NCBI RefSeq assembly: GCF_016429255.1 | Contig: NZ_JAELUG010000046.1 | Coordinates: 1-45,454, forward strand | Length of the DNA: 45,454 nucleotides | Direction: 5' to 3' | Origin: Rhizobium sp. ASV8 | Lineage (GTDB): Bacteria; Pseudomonadota; Alphaproteobacteria; Rhizobiales; Rhizobiaceae | Part shown: positions 7,231-16,643 of the stretch, one piece after another | How the letters are laid out: every line of letters starts with the position of its first letter | Numbering within the stretch: the stretch's first letter is position 1 | Notes under the pieces: generated by a model | Told to the model about the DNA's origin: nothing | Database searches by the model: none | What the model saw: the letters and a program-made list of their open reading frames with translations, nothing else | Made by a program: the position numbers and the translations under genes

Positions 7231-9081
7231 TCAGCTGTCGTTTTTACCTGCATTTGAATCGTTTGAAATGGCTTCGGCCGGGCGTTCCCGACGCTTTTGC
7301 AGATAGGCACGGATGCTCTTAAAAATATCGTGGAAATTGACGAAGATCGGCAGGAGGACAGGCGGTTCGACTGCCTCCAGCGACATGCCGACCGACTGGA
7401 TGTGGTCGTTCTCGTCGAGATCGCGGACGATGAGGATGATTTCGCCCAGGCGAATACGATCCGCATAATCGGCCTTGCCGCCCAGGCGATGGCGCATCAG
7501 TTCGGCGATGGTGAGGCCTTTTTCCTGTTCGCTCAGCAGCCCAGGCCCGTAGGCGGCATCGAGATCTGCGGCGGGCCGCAGCGGCGAAATGGAGAAGGCG
7601 CCGAAGAATTCCGCGTCATCCGGATCGACCGGCGCACGGCTGGCGAAGAGGCGGTCGAGCAGACGCGAATAATTGGGCGAAACGAACAGATAGACGACGT
7701 CGTTCTCGCGCAGGCGGCCGGCATATTGATAGCGCATGGACTTGCCGTCGCGGACGACGAGCGAGGGCATGGCCCAACGCGGAATGCGCTCGCCGCGCAG
7801 CACCGGGCTGTCCTTGACGACGCGGTAGGTGAGCAGCTCGTGATTGACGGTGCCTGGCAGGTCGACCTCCACCTTGTCGATCGCGCCCATGCGCGGCGGC
7901 ACGATGAGGCCGAGGCGTCGCGCCATCGGTTTGATCGTCCATCCCTGTACGAGCAGCGACACCAGCACGACGATGAAGGCAACGTTGAAATAGATGTGGC
8001 CGGCCTCAAGGCCGCCGAGGATCGGCATGATGGCGAGCAGGATGGACACGGCGCCGCGCAGACCGACCCAGGCGACGAAGCCGGTCTCGCGCTGTGTGTA
8101 GTCGAAAGGCAGCAGGCAGAGCCAGACGGCGATCGGTCGTGCGACGAAGATCAGGAACAGCGCGAGCGCCACGGCGGGAATGGCGATGGCGGGAAACTGC
8201 GATGGCGTCGCGAGCAGGCCGAGCACAAGGAACATGATGATCTGCGCGAGCCAGGTCATGCCGTCCTGAAAGCGCTTGATCGAGGCGGAGGCTGGCATCT
8301 TGCGATTGCCAGCATAGATGCCGGCGACATAGACGGCCAGGAAGCCGCTGCCGCCGACGGCGCCGGTAAACGAGAAGACGAGAAGCGCCAGCGCCAGCAC
8401 GAAGATCGGCGTCAGGCCGCGATCGGTTTCCAGGCGGCTGACGATGAGGACGATCATCATGCCGCCGATCAGGCCCAGAATGACGCCGAGGCCCATCTGC
8501 TGAACGAAGGTCGCCAGCATGGCAAGGTTGATGCCGCCATAACCTTCGCCGCTGGCCAGAAGCTCGACCAGCGCCAGCGTCAGGAAAATGGCCATCGGGT
8601 CGTTGGTGCCGGATTCGACTTCCAGCGTCGAGCGCACCTTGTCACGGATATTGATGCCGCCGATGCGCAGCAGGAAGAAGACGGCCGCCGCATCGGTGGA
8701 GGCGACGATGGAACCGAGCAGCAGGCCCTGGAGCCAGGTGAAACCGAGCAGCCAGGAGGCCGCAAGACCGAACAGAGCCGCCGTTACGAGAACACCGACC
8801 GAGGCGATGGTCAGCGCCGGTGCGGCGGCAAGCTTGAAGGCCTGGATCGGCGTGCCGTAGCCGGAATCGAAGAGGATGATCGCGAGTGCCAGCGACCCGA
8901 GGATATAAGCGAGATAATTGTTGGAGAATTCGATGCCCAGCCCGTCAGTCCCTGCGGCAAGGCCGATCATCAGGAAAAGCAGCAGCAAGGGTGCACCGAA
9001 ACGGAATGCGATGAGGCTGGAAAAAGCTGCTATGAGAATCAGCACCGTGCTGATCAGCACGATAATGTAAAATGCCTCCAC
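7231..9081 (-). CDS. cvrA: Potassium/proton antiporter of the CPA1 family (CvrA/NhaP2-like)
   Basis: This 616-residue inner-membrane protein has about twelve helices covering the first 400 residues. Family motifs are present (GTDGLG, ALAIILFDSG, GSIVASTDAAAVF, VESGTNDPMA with the ion-binding ND pair, WVGLRGAVSILLA). A cytoplasmic tail follows, containing a TrkA-C-like domain (about 400-480) and a CorC/HlyC-type domain. E. coli CvrA exports K+ and helps growth at low osmolarity. The GTG at 9081 (VEAFYIIVL, aligning with the E. coli start) has AGAGGG upstream. A longer frame to 9156 adds a glycine-rich piece unlike the family. Confidence 0.88.
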   Translation of the reverse strand: MEAFYIIVLISTVLILIAAFSSLIAFRFGAPLLLLFLMIGLAAGTDGLGIEFSNNYLAYILGSLALAIILFDSGYGTPIQAFKLAAAPALTIASVGVLVTAALFGLAASWLLGFTWLQGLLLGSIVASTDAAAVFFLLRIGGINIRDKVRSTLEVESGTNDPMAIFLTLALVELLASGEGYGGINLAMLATFVQQMGLGVILGLIGGMMIVLIVSRLETDRGLTPIFVLALALLVFSFTGAVGGSGFLAVYVAGIYAGNRKMPASASIKRFQDGMTWLAQIIMFLVLGLLATPSQFPAIAIPAVALALFLIFVARPIAVWLCLLPFDYTQRETGFVAWVGLRGAVSILLAIMPILGGLEAGHIYFNVAFIVVLVSLLVQGWTIKPMARRLGLIVPPRMGAIDKVEVDLPGTVNHELLTYRVVKDSPVLRGERIPRWAMPSLVVRDGKSMRYQYAGRLRENDVVYLFVSPNYSRLLDRLFASRAPVDPDDAEFFGAFSISPLRPAADLDAAYGPGLLSEQEKGLTIAELMRHRLGGKADYADRIRLGEIILIVRDLDENDHIQSVGMSLEAVEPPVLLPIFVNFHDIFKSIRAYLQKRRERPAEAISNDSNAGKNDS

Positions 9082-9397
9082 TCTCTTTTCCCTCTTCCGT
9101 GCGCCGCTGCTTGGGCCAAAGCCCGGAATGTCCAAAATCCCTCCGCCACCCATCATGCCGTCGTATCGCGCGGATTGGCAAATACCATATCGCTCGGGGA
9201 GGGTTCTCAGTTGAAACCCGCTCCAGCGATTGCAACGTCATGGTGTGATGCGCCTTGCCAGAACGACAAAGCGGCTTGAAATGCCCTGGGAGACTTTCAG
9301 CCCGAAATTTATAGGTAAATCTGGACCATAGCAGGGCAGGGGAGGAAAAGTTTCGAAATGTTTTTAAGGCGATGCCGGGATCTGCATCTGTCGCCGA
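9082..9397. other. Intergenic region upstream of cvrA, no gene seen
   Basis: These 316 bases lie between the end of the glycolipid-binding-domain gene and the chosen cvrA start. No convincing small gene, hairpin terminator or RNA was found. It must hold the cvrA promoter unless transcription continues from gap. Confidence 0.5.
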
Positions 9398-9982
9398 TCA
9401 AAGCTCGGCGCGCCTGAAATAGATCGGATAGTCGATCACGAGACCGTCCGCGTCGACGGGCAGATCGACGGTAAAGTCCCGATCTTCCGCCGCATAGCGA
9501 TAAAGCGCTTCCGGTGCGATGCAGGTGTAGTTCTGCCGGTCGCGCACGGGTTCGAAACTGTCGAACGGGATATAGAGCATCGATAGTTTCGCCGTGCCGT
9601 CCTGCGGCGCTGGTTCGAGCCGGCGGATCGGCAAGCTGTTGGTGAAGGGCGAACCATAGAGGTCGATATCGATGCAGCCGTCGAATTGCGGCAAGGCACG
9701 GCCGCTTTCGGTACGCCAGCGGCCACTGCCATCCGAGGTAAGCGCAATGCGGCGCCCATCCGTGGCTTCGACGGAAAAGGAGAGGACGGCCCAATTGGCC
9801 GCGCAATCGATGCGGTAGGAGACGCCATAGGGCGTGCCGCCGCGTGCACCAATAATAATGCCGGCAGCGCGAATGGCCGCACCGCCGGCATTGTCGATTG
9901 GGGTAATCGTCAGGTGTTCCAGCCCGTCTCCTTCCAGGGGACGCCAGCGGACTGTCGTCGGAAGGAGCGGGCGGAAGGCCAT
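9398..9982 (-). CDS. Putative glycolipid-binding domain protein (DUF1089 type)
   Basis: This 194-residue protein begins MAFRPLLPTTVRWRPLEGDG. It carries the W-x-G-rich beta-strand pattern of the putative glycolipid-binding family: GVSYRIDCAANWAV, DGSGRWRTESG and GCIDIDLYGSPFTNSLPIRRL. The fold resembles bacterial lipoprotein-localisation proteins, but no signal peptide is visible, so it is probably cytosolic. Function is not established. The start at 9982 is two bases after the gap stop codon, so translation is likely coupled to gap. An upstream in-frame start at 10042 would overlap gap and is not needed. Confidence 0.8.
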   Translation of the reverse strand: MAFRPLLPTTVRWRPLEGDGLEHLTITPIDNAGGAAIRAAGIIIGARGGTPYGVSYRIDCAANWAVLSFSVEATDGRRIALTSDGSGRWRTESGRALPQFDGCIDIDLYGSPFTNSLPIRRLEPAPQDGTAKLSMLYIPFDSFEPVRDRQNYTCIAPEALYRYAAEDRDFTVDLPVDADGLVIDYPIYFRRAEL

Positions 9983-9984
9983 GA

Positions 9985-10995
9985 TCAGATCAGCTTTGCG
10001 AAGGCAACGGCCGTGTCGGACATACGGCTGGAGAAGCCCCATTCGTTGTCGTACCAGGTGAGGATACGCACGAAATTGCCTTCCATGACCTTGGTCTGGT
10101 CGGTCGCGAAGATCGACGAGTGGCTGTCATGGTTGAAGTCGCGGGAAACCAGCGGCTCGTCGGTGTAGCCGAGGATGCCCTTCAGCTTGCCGTTCGCTGC
10201 AGCCTTGATGGCTTCGTTGATTTCGCCGACCGTCGTTGCCTTCTTGGCCACGAACTTGAAATCGACGACCGAGACGTTCGGCGTGGGAACACGGATCGAC
10301 GTTCCGTCGAGCTTGCCCTTGAGGTGCGGCAGGACGAGACCAACAGCCTTTGCGGCACCCGTCGACGTCGGGATCATGGACAGGGCTGCGGCGCGAGCGC
10401 GGTACAGGTCCTTGTGCATGGTGTCCAGCGTCGGCTGGTCGCCGGTGTAGGAGTGGATGGTTGTCATGAAGCCATGGTCGATACCGACGGCGTCGTCGAG
10501 AACCTTGACGACCGGCACCAGGCAGTTCGTGGTGCAGGACGCGTTGGAGATGACCAGGTGCTCCTTGGTGAGCTGGTCGTGGTTGACGCCGAAGACGACG
10601 GTCAGGTCGGCACCGTCGGCAGGAGCCGAAACGATGACGCGCTTGGCGCCGGCCGTCAGGTGTGCGGCAGCCTTGTCGCGAGACGTGAAGATGCCGGTGC
10701 ATTCCATCGCGATGTCAACGCCGAGATCGCGGTGCGGCAGCGTTGCCGGATCCTTGATCGCCGTGACCTTGATCGGCTTGCCGCCGCCAACGATGATCGT
10801 GTCGCCTTCGACCTTCACTTCGGCAGGGAACTTGCCGTGGATAGAGTCGTAGCGCAGCAGGTGCGCGTTGGTTTCGACCGGGCCGAGGTCGTTGATGGCG
10901 ACGACTTCGATGTCGGTGCGGCCCGACTCGACGATGGCGCGCAGGACGTTACGGCCGATGCGGCCAAAGCCGTTGATGGCTACTTTTACAGTCAT
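9985..10995 (-). CDS. gap: Glyceraldehyde-3-phosphate dehydrogenase, type I
   Basis: This 336-residue cytosolic enzyme has the NAD-binding [12 protein letters not shown] at residues 9-20 and D36 after the second strand, which favours NAD+. The active-site motif is [10 protein letters not shown] with catalytic C154. It oxidises glyceraldehyde-3-phosphate to 1,3-bisphosphoglycerate, the substrate of the pgk product encoded nearby. It lies 64 bases downstream of tkt on the same strand. GGGAGTGA precedes the ATG at 10995. Confidence 0.97.
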   Translation of the reverse strand: MTVKVAINGFGRIGRNVLRAIVESGRTDIEVVAINDLGPVETNAHLLRYDSIHGKFPAEVKVEGDTIIVGGGKPIKVTAIKDPATLPHRDLGVDIAMECTGIFTSRDKAAAHLTAGAKRVIVSAPADGADLTVVFGVNHDQLTKEHLVISNASCTTNCLVPVVKVLDDAVGIDHGFMTTIHSYTGDQPTLDTMHKDLYRARAAALSMIPTSTGAAKAVGLVLPHLKGKLDGTSIRVPTPNVSVVDFKFVAKKATTVGEINEAIKAAANGKLKGILGYTDEPLVSRDFNHDSHSSIFATDQTKVMEGNFVRILTWYDNEWGFSSRMSDTAVAFAKLI

Positions 10996-11059
10996 TGAAA
11001 TTCACTCCCGTTCACTCAGGGTGTTTGTCTATTGGATTTGAGAGCGCTTGTCAGCGCCC

Positions 11060-13042
11060 TCAGGAAAGCTTTGCCTCAGCAGCGGCGACAACGGCTTCCG
11101 TGGTGATGCCGAAGTGCTTGTAGACGTCCTTGTAAGGAGCCGAAGCGCCGAAGCCCTTCATGCCGATGAAGGCGCCTTCCGGTCCGATGAAGGCATCCCA
11201 GCCTTCGCGAACGCCGGCTTCGACGGCAACCTTGACCGGCGAGTTGCCGATGACTTCCTTGCGGTAGGCATCCGGCTGCTCGAAGAAGAGTTCGGTGCAG
11301 GGAACGGATACGACGCGCGTGGAGATGCCTTTGCCTTCGAGAGCCGTGCGGGCTGCGACAGCAAGCTCGACTTCGGAGCCCGAAGCGAAGATGGTCACCT
11401 TGGCGTCGACATTGCCGGCCAGCGTGTAGGCGCCCTGTTCGCAGAGGTTCTTTTCGCTGTATTCCGTACGAGCGGCCAGAAGGTTCTGACGGGTTAGAGC
11501 GAGGCCGGACGGGCGATTGGTCGTCTTGATGGCGATCTGCCAGCATTCCGCCGTTTCCGTGGCGTCCGCCGGGCGGAACAGCTGGAAGTTCGGGATGGCG
11601 CGCAGGCTTGCGACCTGCTCGACCGGCTGGTGGGTCGGGCCGTCTTCGCCGACGCCGATGGAATCATGCGTCAGGACGTGGATGGCGCGGATGCCCATCA
11701 GGGCGGCGAGGCGGAGCGGCGGGCGGCAATAATCCGAGAAGATCAGGAAGCCGCCGCTATAGGGGATGAGACCGCCGTGGAGCGCGATACCGTTCATGGC
11801 AGCAGCCATGCCGTGCTCGCGGATACCCCAGTGCATGTAGCGGCCCGAGAAATCGGTCGGGGTGATCGACTTCATCTGGCTGGTCTTGGTGTTGTTCGAC
11901 GGCGTCAGGTCGGCGGAACCGCCGATCGTTTCTGGAATGAAGCCGTTAATGACTTCGAGCGCGTCTTCTGATGCCTTGCGGGTTGCGACCGTCGGCTTGG
12001 TTTCGGCAAGCTTCTTCTTGTAGTCGCTGATGGCGGCGTCGAAGCCGGCGGGCAGCTTGTGGTCGAAGCGGCGGGTGAACTCGGCCTTCTTGGCAGCGTC
12101 GGCTGCGGCAAGGCGGCCTTCCCAGGCTTCACGGGTTCCGACGGAACGTTCGCCGGCAGCGCGCCATTCACCCAGGATATCGTTCGGGATGACGAAGGGC
12201 TCGTAAGGCCAGTTGAGCGCGACGCGGGTGGCGGCGATTTCCTCGGCGCCGAGCGGCGAGCCGTGGACCTTGTGGGTGCCCTGCTTGTTCGGAGCGCCGA
12301 AGCCGATGATCGTCTTGCACGCGATGAGCGTCGGACGGTCGGACTTGTGAGCGGCTTCGATAGCGGCGCTGATTGCGGCCTGGTCATGACCGTCGACTTC
12401 GATGGTGTTCCAGTGAACGGCCTTGAAGCGCATGATCTGGTCGGTCGAATCCGACAGCGAGACGGCGCCATCGATGGTGATGGAGTTATTGTCCCAGAAC
12501 AGGATCAGCTTGTTGAGCTTCAGGTGGCCGGCAAGCGCGATGGCTTCATGGCTGATACCTTCCATCAGGCAGCCGTCGCCGCACATGGCGTAGGTGTAGT
12601 GATCCTGGAGCTCCGAGCCGAATTCCTCACGCAGCTTGCGCTCGGCGATCGCCATGCCGACGGCATTGGCAATGCCCTGGCCGAGCGGGCCGGTGGTGGT
12701 TTCGATGCCGGTGGCGTGGCCATATTCCGGATGGCCTGCGGTCTTGGAGCCGAGCTGGCGGAAGCGCTGGAGCTCATCGACCGTCATGTCCGGATAGCCG
12801 GTGAGGTAGAGAACCGAATAAAGCAGCATCGAGCCGTGGCCGGCCGACAGGACGAAGCGGTCGCGGTCAGGCCAAAGAGGGTTCTTCGGATCGAAGCGCA
12901 GATATTTGCCAAAGAGAACGGTGGCAACATCGGCCATCCCCATTGGCAAACCGGGGTGACCGGAATTGGCCTTCTCGACAGCATCCATGGCAAGGAAACG
13001 GATTGCATTCGCCATCCGGTCGTGTTGTTCGCGAGAGTTCAT
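11060..13042 (-). CDS. tkt: Transketolase
   Basis: This 660-residue thiamine-diphosphate enzyme is of normal length. The cofactor motif is GDGCLMEG (from residue 155) through NN (185-186). Substrate-binding segments include [12 protein letters not shown] near the N-terminus and [19 protein letters not shown] in the pyrimidine domain. It moves two-carbon units between sugar phosphates in the pentose phosphate pathway, and its product glyceraldehyde-3-phosphate feeds the gap enzyme encoded just downstream. The tkt-gap order with short spacing indicates one transcript. The upstream region (13043-13446) holds the divergent promoters. Confidence 0.97.
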   Translation of the reverse strand: MNSREQHDRMANAIRFLAMDAVEKANSGHPGLPMGMADVATVLFGKYLRFDPKNPLWPDRDRFVLSAGHGSMLLYSVLYLTGYPDMTVDELQRFRQLGSKTAGHPEYGHATGIETTTGPLGQGIANAVGMAIAERKLREEFGSELQDHYTYAMCGDGCLMEGISHEAIALAGHLKLNKLILFWDNNSITIDGAVSLSDSTDQIMRFKAVHWNTIEVDGHDQAAISAAIEAAHKSDRPTLIACKTIIGFGAPNKQGTHKVHGSPLGAEEIAATRVALNWPYEPFVIPNDILGEWRAAGERSVGTREAWEGRLAAADAAKKAEFTRRFDHKLPAGFDAAISDYKKKLAETKPTVATRKASEDALEVINGFIPETIGGSADLTPSNNTKTSQMKSITPTDFSGRYMHWGIREHGMAAAMNGIALHGGLIPYSGGFLIFSDYCRPPLRLAALMGIRAIHVLTHDSIGVGEDGPTHQPVEQVASLRAIPNFQLFRPADATETAECWQIAIKTTNRPSGLALTRQNLLAARTEYSEKNLCEQGAYTLAGNVDAKVTIFASGSEVELAVAARTALEGKGISTRVVSVPCTELFFEQPDAYRKEVIGNSPVKVAVEAGVREGWDAFIGPEGAFIGMKGFGASAPYKDVYKHFGITTEAVVAAAEAKLS

Positions 13043-13240
13043 GGGTTTTTCCGCAGTGTTCCGGGTTCTCGGGGGATGGCCACACGCTTGGGAGGGAGGG
13101 CCATCGGTTGAAAGGCGGGCGAAGGGGAGACGCTCTTCCGAACGCTATTTCCAACGTTGCCTCAGGCGGCTGAGACATAGCAGTTGGGGCGAGCAAGTCA
13201 ACAAATCGAGGGGCCATTCGGGGTCGCCTGCGGCAATTTT

Positions 13241-13268
13241 TTGACATTTGCCCGATCACTTTTACAAA
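13241..13268 (+). promoter_or_regulatory. Possible sigma-70 promoter in the tkt / DUF4164 divergent region
   Basis: TTGACA (13241-13246), a 16-base spacer, then TACAAA (13263-13268) point rightward towards the DUF4164-zapA genes. The whole 404-base gap 13043-13446 between tkt and the DUF4164 gene shows no open frame I would call. It should also hold the tkt promoter on the other strand, which I could not place. Confidence 0.4.
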
Positions 13269-13446
13269 AGACGACAATCATGCGACAAGGCCTATGCAGC
13301 CGGCAAAGGCGGCATTCATCCACAGAATAGGGTGCCTGCGGCATGGCAGCCTTTATTGACGTGCAGTCGCCGAGTTGAATATTGTTGCGAAATCAGACAA
13401 GTGGCCGGATGTTTTGATTCGGGCCTTGCGCGGAGTATCGAAGGCC

Positions 13447-13722
13447 ATGACACCTTCAGGCAAAACGGTGGAAGCAGCGCTCGCCCAGTTACGCCAGGCG
13501 CTTTCGACTTTGGAAAGCGCTGTCGACGGGCGGTTCGAGCGCGAGCGTGCGCATAGCGACATAGAAGGCGAGGTTCGGCGGGTTCATGCCGATCGCTCGC
13601 GCCTGGCTCAGGAACTCGATCAGGCCGAGTTCCGGGCGAACCGGCTTGAGGAAGTCAATCGCGAAGTGTCGCGTCGGCTTGTCACGGCGATGGAAACCAT
13701 AAGAGCCGTGCTGGACCGCTGA
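13447..13722 (+). CDS. DUF4164 coiled-coil protein
   Basis: This 91-residue protein is almost wholly alpha-helical, with heptad-like leucine and alanine spacing and the conserved RLAQELDQAEFRANRLEEVN segment followed by VSRRLVTAMETIRAVLDR. The family is found beside zapA in alphaproteobacteria and has no assigned activity. Position suggests a partner in ZapA or FtsZ function, which is inference. The ATG at 13447 gives the family's usual length. An upstream in-frame codon at 13375 adds an unconserved leader. zapA starts 47 bases downstream. Confidence 0.82.
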   Translation: MTPSGKTVEAALAQLRQALSTLESAVDGRFERERAHSDIEGEVRRVHADRSRLAQELDQAEFRANRLEEVNREVSRRLVTAMETIRAVLDR

Positions 13723-13769
13723 TCCCTCGGGAGGCAGCCGTCGCGGCACGGCAATGATCGGAAAGTCGA

Positions 13770-14147
13770 ATGGCACAAGTAACGGTAACGATCGACGGCA
13801 AAGCCTACCGGATGGCCTGCGAAGAAGGTCAGGAAGATCATCTGACCGATCTTGCCACCCGCTTCGACCGCTATGTGCTGCACTTGAAGGACCAGTTTGG
13901 GGAGATCGGCGACCTGCGTCTCACCGTGATGGCCGGGATCATGATCACCGACGAGGTGTCGGAACTGACGCGCCGCGTTTCCGCGCTTGAGACCGAGCTG
14001 GAGGGCTTGCGCAGCAATCGCGATACGACCATGGCGGCCAATGCGCAGGCTGAGGAGACGCTGGCCAGCGTCATCGATGAGGTGACGATGCATATTCACG
14101 GCATTACCGAAAAGCTGATCGCCCGGCCAAGCACCGAACAGACTTGA
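13770..14147 (+). CDS. zapA: Cell division protein ZapA
   Basis: This 125-residue protein has an N-terminal globular head (MAQVTVTIDGKAYRM, then the AGIMITDEV helix start) and a C-terminal coiled-coil stalk (about residues 65-115). ZapA tetramers bundle FtsZ filaments and stabilise the Z ring. It follows the DUF4164 gene closely and precedes the probable 6S RNA, the order also seen in E. coli (zapA-ssrS). Confidence 0.92.
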   Translation: MAQVTVTIDGKAYRMACEEGQEDHLTDLATRFDRYVLHLKDQFGEIGDLRLTVMAGIMITDEVSELTRRVSALETELEGLRSNRDTTMAANAQAEETLASVIDEVTMHIHGITEKLIARPSTEQT

Positions 14148-14212
14148 GTTTATTTGTGCGGATGCCGGCCGGTGCCTCTGGTGCGCCGGCGCAATCCGCT
14201 CTATATAGTCCA

Positions 14213-14348
14213 TGCGGTCTGCGCTTCCCGACAGGAACCACAATCCCTGGGGCCATACTCGATCCAAAGGGAGCTGTCCCTGACCAGGCCCGTGGGCTTG
14301 GACATATGGCGCCCACCTACGTTTGTAGGCACCCAGGATCGTAAACAT
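14213..14348 (+). ncRNA. ssrS: Probable 6S RNA (ends approximate)
   Basis: The gap after zapA folds into a long, interrupted rod typical of 6S RNA, which binds sigma-70 RNA polymerase. GCCATA pairs with TATGGC and TCCAA with TTGGA. The tip holds AGGGA/TCCCT and GCCC/GGGC hairpins. ATCC-TGGG pairs with CCCAGGAT to close the bubble. The 3' side of the bubble carries a small hairpin CCTAC-GTTT-GTAGG, a feature of alphaproteobacterial 6S RNAs. A -10-like TATATA at 14202-14207 fits a start near 14213. Position after zapA supports the call. The exact 5' and 3' ends are uncertain by about 20 bases. Confidence 0.72.
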
Positions 14349-14405
14349 CCATCGGTCGTCGTGGATCGCTCTTCAAATTTTTCCGTTCCATCTCTTTGAA
14401 ACGGC

Positions 14406-14453
14406 GCATCAGCTTTTCTGAAAATCGATTCCGATTTTCAGAAAAGCTGATGC
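14406..14453. repeat. Perfect 22-bp palindrome with four-base loop
   Basis: Arms 14406-14427 and 14432-14453 are exact reverse complements around ATTC. The AT-rich centre resembles short palindromic repeats scattered in Rhizobium genomes. It could act as a two-way terminator between the 6S RNA and the convergent CLC gene, although there is no clean T run. The first base of the element is about 60 bases after the estimated 6S 3' end. Confidence 0.85.
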
Positions 14454-14513
14454 TGTAAGGCAAGGAAGGCGCCGCGCAGTTCTTTTGCCGCGCTGACGCC
14501 ACTCCTCCTCCCC

Positions 14514-16313
14514 TTAACTTTTCGAACGCAGATAAGCGCCTCGCTCCAGTTCTGCGCGATTGGTCGCGCTGCGCAATCGCAGCAGATCCTTGCGGGCGAT
14601 CAAGCCCACGAGCCGGCCGGTTTGTGCCTCGACGACGGGGACGCGGCCCGTATCGGCCTGGATCATGATGTCGGCAACGCGGCCCACCGTGTCCTCTAGA
14701 TGAGCGACAGGAATGGCCGTGTCCGAGATCACGTCGTAGAGCGATTGGTCCATCAGTTCGGGTTCACTTTGCCACCGCAGGGCGTCAGCACGCGAGATCA
14801 TGCCAACCAGCCGGCCATTGTTTTCGACAACGGGATAGAAGCGATGCGCGTCCAGCCGCTCGGTCATAAGCGCCAGGGCTTCGGACAGGCGCATGGTGGC
14901 GGGCAAGGTGTCGACCTTGGCGATCATGATATCGGCGGCACGGGTGAGTTCGAAGGGATCGATGCCGTATTCGCGGGTGATGTGCTGGCCGCGTCGGGCG
15001 ATCTTCTCGGTCAGGATGGAGCGACGCAGCAGCAATACGGTGACGGCATAGGCCGCTACGGTGGCCGCGAGCAGGGGGACGACTGCCCCCATGTCTCCCG
15101 TCAGCTCCATGGCGAAGAAGGTGCCGGTCAGCGGAGCGCGCATGGTGCCACCCATCATGGCGGCCATGCCGAGCAGAGCCCAGAAGCCTGGATCGCCGGG
15201 GAGGACCAGGCCAACGAGCCAGCCGAGCGCACCGCCGAGGATAAGGAGCGGTGCGAGCACGCCGCCCGACGTGCCGGAGGACAGGGCGACCAGCCAGATA
15301 CCTGCCTTGACCAGAAGGATCGCAAGGACAGCGCCTGCTGCAATATGGTTGTGCAACAGATCCGCGATGATGTCATAGCCGACGCCGAGCGCGCGAGGCT
15401 CGATCAAGCCGCCAAGGCCGACGACGAGGCCGCCGAGGGCCGGCCACCACATCCAGTGGATCGGCAGTTTTTCGAAGGCGTCTTCTATCTTATAGAGCAG
15501 GGTGGTCAGCAGGCCGGATTGCAGGCCCGAAACGATGCCGAGCCCGGCGGCGAGCAGGATGCCCCACCAAGACAGGGTCGTCTCGAAATGCGCGGGAAAC
15601 AGCGCGCCGCTGCCGATCAGCAGTGGACGCCAGACGACTGAGACGCAGGCTGCGACGGCGACGGGGATGAAGCTGCGTGGCTTCCATTCGAACAACAGCA
15701 GTTCGACGGCGAGCATCACGGCAGCGATCGGGGTGCCGAACACGGCCGTCATGCCGGCTGCGGCACCGGCGACGAGCAGGGTCTTGCGCTCGGCCGCGCT
15801 CAGATGAAAGAGCTGTGCGAAGAGCGAGCCGATCGCTCCACCCGTCATGATGATCGGGCCTTCCGCGCCGAACGGGCCGCCGGAGCCGATCGAAATCGCC
15901 GATGATAGGGGCTTCAGCACAGCCACTTTCGGCGACATGCGGCTGCCGCCGATCAGGATGGCTTCGATGGCCTCGGGAATCCCGTGGCCACGGATTTTCT
16001 CCGAGCCGTAGCGTGCCATGAGGCCGATGACGAGGCCGCCGAGAACCGGAGCCGCCACCATCCAGGGCGAGCGTGCCACAGCGGTGAAAGAGAGCGGTTC
16101 GGTGCTGACCTTGAACAACCAGACACCATTGCTGACGAGCGCGATGAGCTTGATCAACACCCAGGCAGCAAAGGCGCCGCCGGTGCCGACCACCAGCGCC
16201 ATGGCCATCAACAGCAGCACGCGCTTGTCTGTGGTGAAGTCGCCATTGTCCTTCCGGGATGCTCCGCCGGAAAAATCATGCCTGTTATTTTGTGCGGTAT
16301 GGATGTCCTGCAT
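14514..16313 (-). CDS. CLC-type chloride channel/antiporter with C-terminal CBS pair
   Basis: This 599-residue protein has a hydrophobic CLC core (about residues 30-430). The selectivity motif is GSGGP (143-147, in place of GSGIP). GAEGP (149-153) carries the gating glutamate E151, and the later GTSGGVLAPLL and GAMAAMMGGTMRAPLTG-like segments are present. Two CBS domains fill roughly residues 450-590 and may sense adenine nucleotides. Family members are Cl- channels or Cl-/H+ antiporters, and in bacteria they support acid resistance. The ATG at 16313 has AGAAGG upstream and is preferred to 16337. Nearness to lpiA-acvB, another acid-response locus, is suggestive only. Confidence 0.9.
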   Translation of the reverse strand: MQDIHTAQNNRHDFSGGASRKDNGDFTTDKRVLLLMAMALVVGTGGAFAAWVLIKLIALVSNGVWLFKVSTEPLSFTAVARSPWMVAAPVLGGLVIGLMARYGSEKIRGHGIPEAIEAILIGGSRMSPKVAVLKPLSSAISIGSGGPFGAEGPIIMTGGAIGSLFAQLFHLSAAERKTLLVAGAAAGMTAVFGTPIAAVMLAVELLLFEWKPRSFIPVAVAACVSVVWRPLLIGSGALFPAHFETTLSWWGILLAAGLGIVSGLQSGLLTTLLYKIEDAFEKLPIHWMWWPALGGLVVGLGGLIEPRALGVGYDIIADLLHNHIAAGAVLAILLVKAGIWLVALSSGTSGGVLAPLLILGGALGWLVGLVLPGDPGFWALLGMAAMMGGTMRAPLTGTFFAMELTGDMGAVVPLLAATVAAYAVTVLLLRRSILTEKIARRGQHITREYGIDPFELTRAADIMIAKVDTLPATMRLSEALALMTERLDAHRFYPVVENNGRLVGMISRADALRWQSEPELMDQSLYDVISDTAIPVAHLEDTVGRVADIMIQADTGRVPVVEAQTGRLVGLIARKDLLRLRSATNRAELERGAYLRSKS

Positions 16314-16331
16314 AGGCGACCTTCTGTGCCG

Positions 16332-16532
16332 GAGCATTTCCGCCTTCCTTCGAGCCGCGAAAATACTCTATCTTCTTGTTTTTACGCATTCCGGACGGAA
16401 AACCGCTTCGCACTTTTCCTGGAATTGCTCTAAAGCGCGTCGCGATCTTTCAGATTCGCTTCACGCGCTTTAGCTCTTTGATTTCACGCATGTCGTAGCC
16501 GCAAAACCGCTGCACACTTTTGCGCGACATGC
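16332..16532. repeat. Composite rhizobial intergenic repeat, four hairpin modules
   Basis: Four consecutive inverted repeats fill the gap between the CLC and MarR genes. (1) GAGCATTTCCGC (16332-16343) with a degenerate partner ending at 16369. (2) ATTCC..GGAAAA with TTTTCC..GGAAT (16388-16425). (3) TAAAGCGCGT/ACGCGCTTTA (16431-16440 with 16463-16472). (4) GCATGTCG/CGACATGC with an inner GCAAAA/TTTTGC (16488-16532). Modules 2 and 4 share an AAAAGTG-centred core with the repeat at 3088, and modules 1 and 2 recur at 22800. Confidence 0.8.
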
Positions 16533-16583
16533 TGTAAGCGTGAGCGCCTGTCATTCGATTGCTTTCGGCGCTGAGATGGCAAT

Positions 16584-16602
16584 TATATCGTAATGCGATA
16601 TA
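16584..16602. promoter_or_regulatory. Palindromic operator, probably for the MarR regulator
   Basis: TATATCG-TAATG-CGATATA is a perfect 7-bp inverted repeat with a five-base centre. It lies 41 bases before the chosen MarR start. The size and symmetry fit a MarR dimer site, and the position suggests autoregulation. An in-frame ATG at 16593 lies inside it, which argues that 16593 is not the real start. Confidence 0.6.
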
Positions 16603-16643
16603 AATCAACAGAGATTGCCGGCTGCGGCAAAGAGGACGATGTG

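Noticed and set aside
7297..9279. 660-codon open frame on the plus strand across cvrA
   Set aside because: It is antisense to a gene with full family motifs. The product is Asp/Glu/Arg/His-rich with no domain, as expected of a high-GC shadow.
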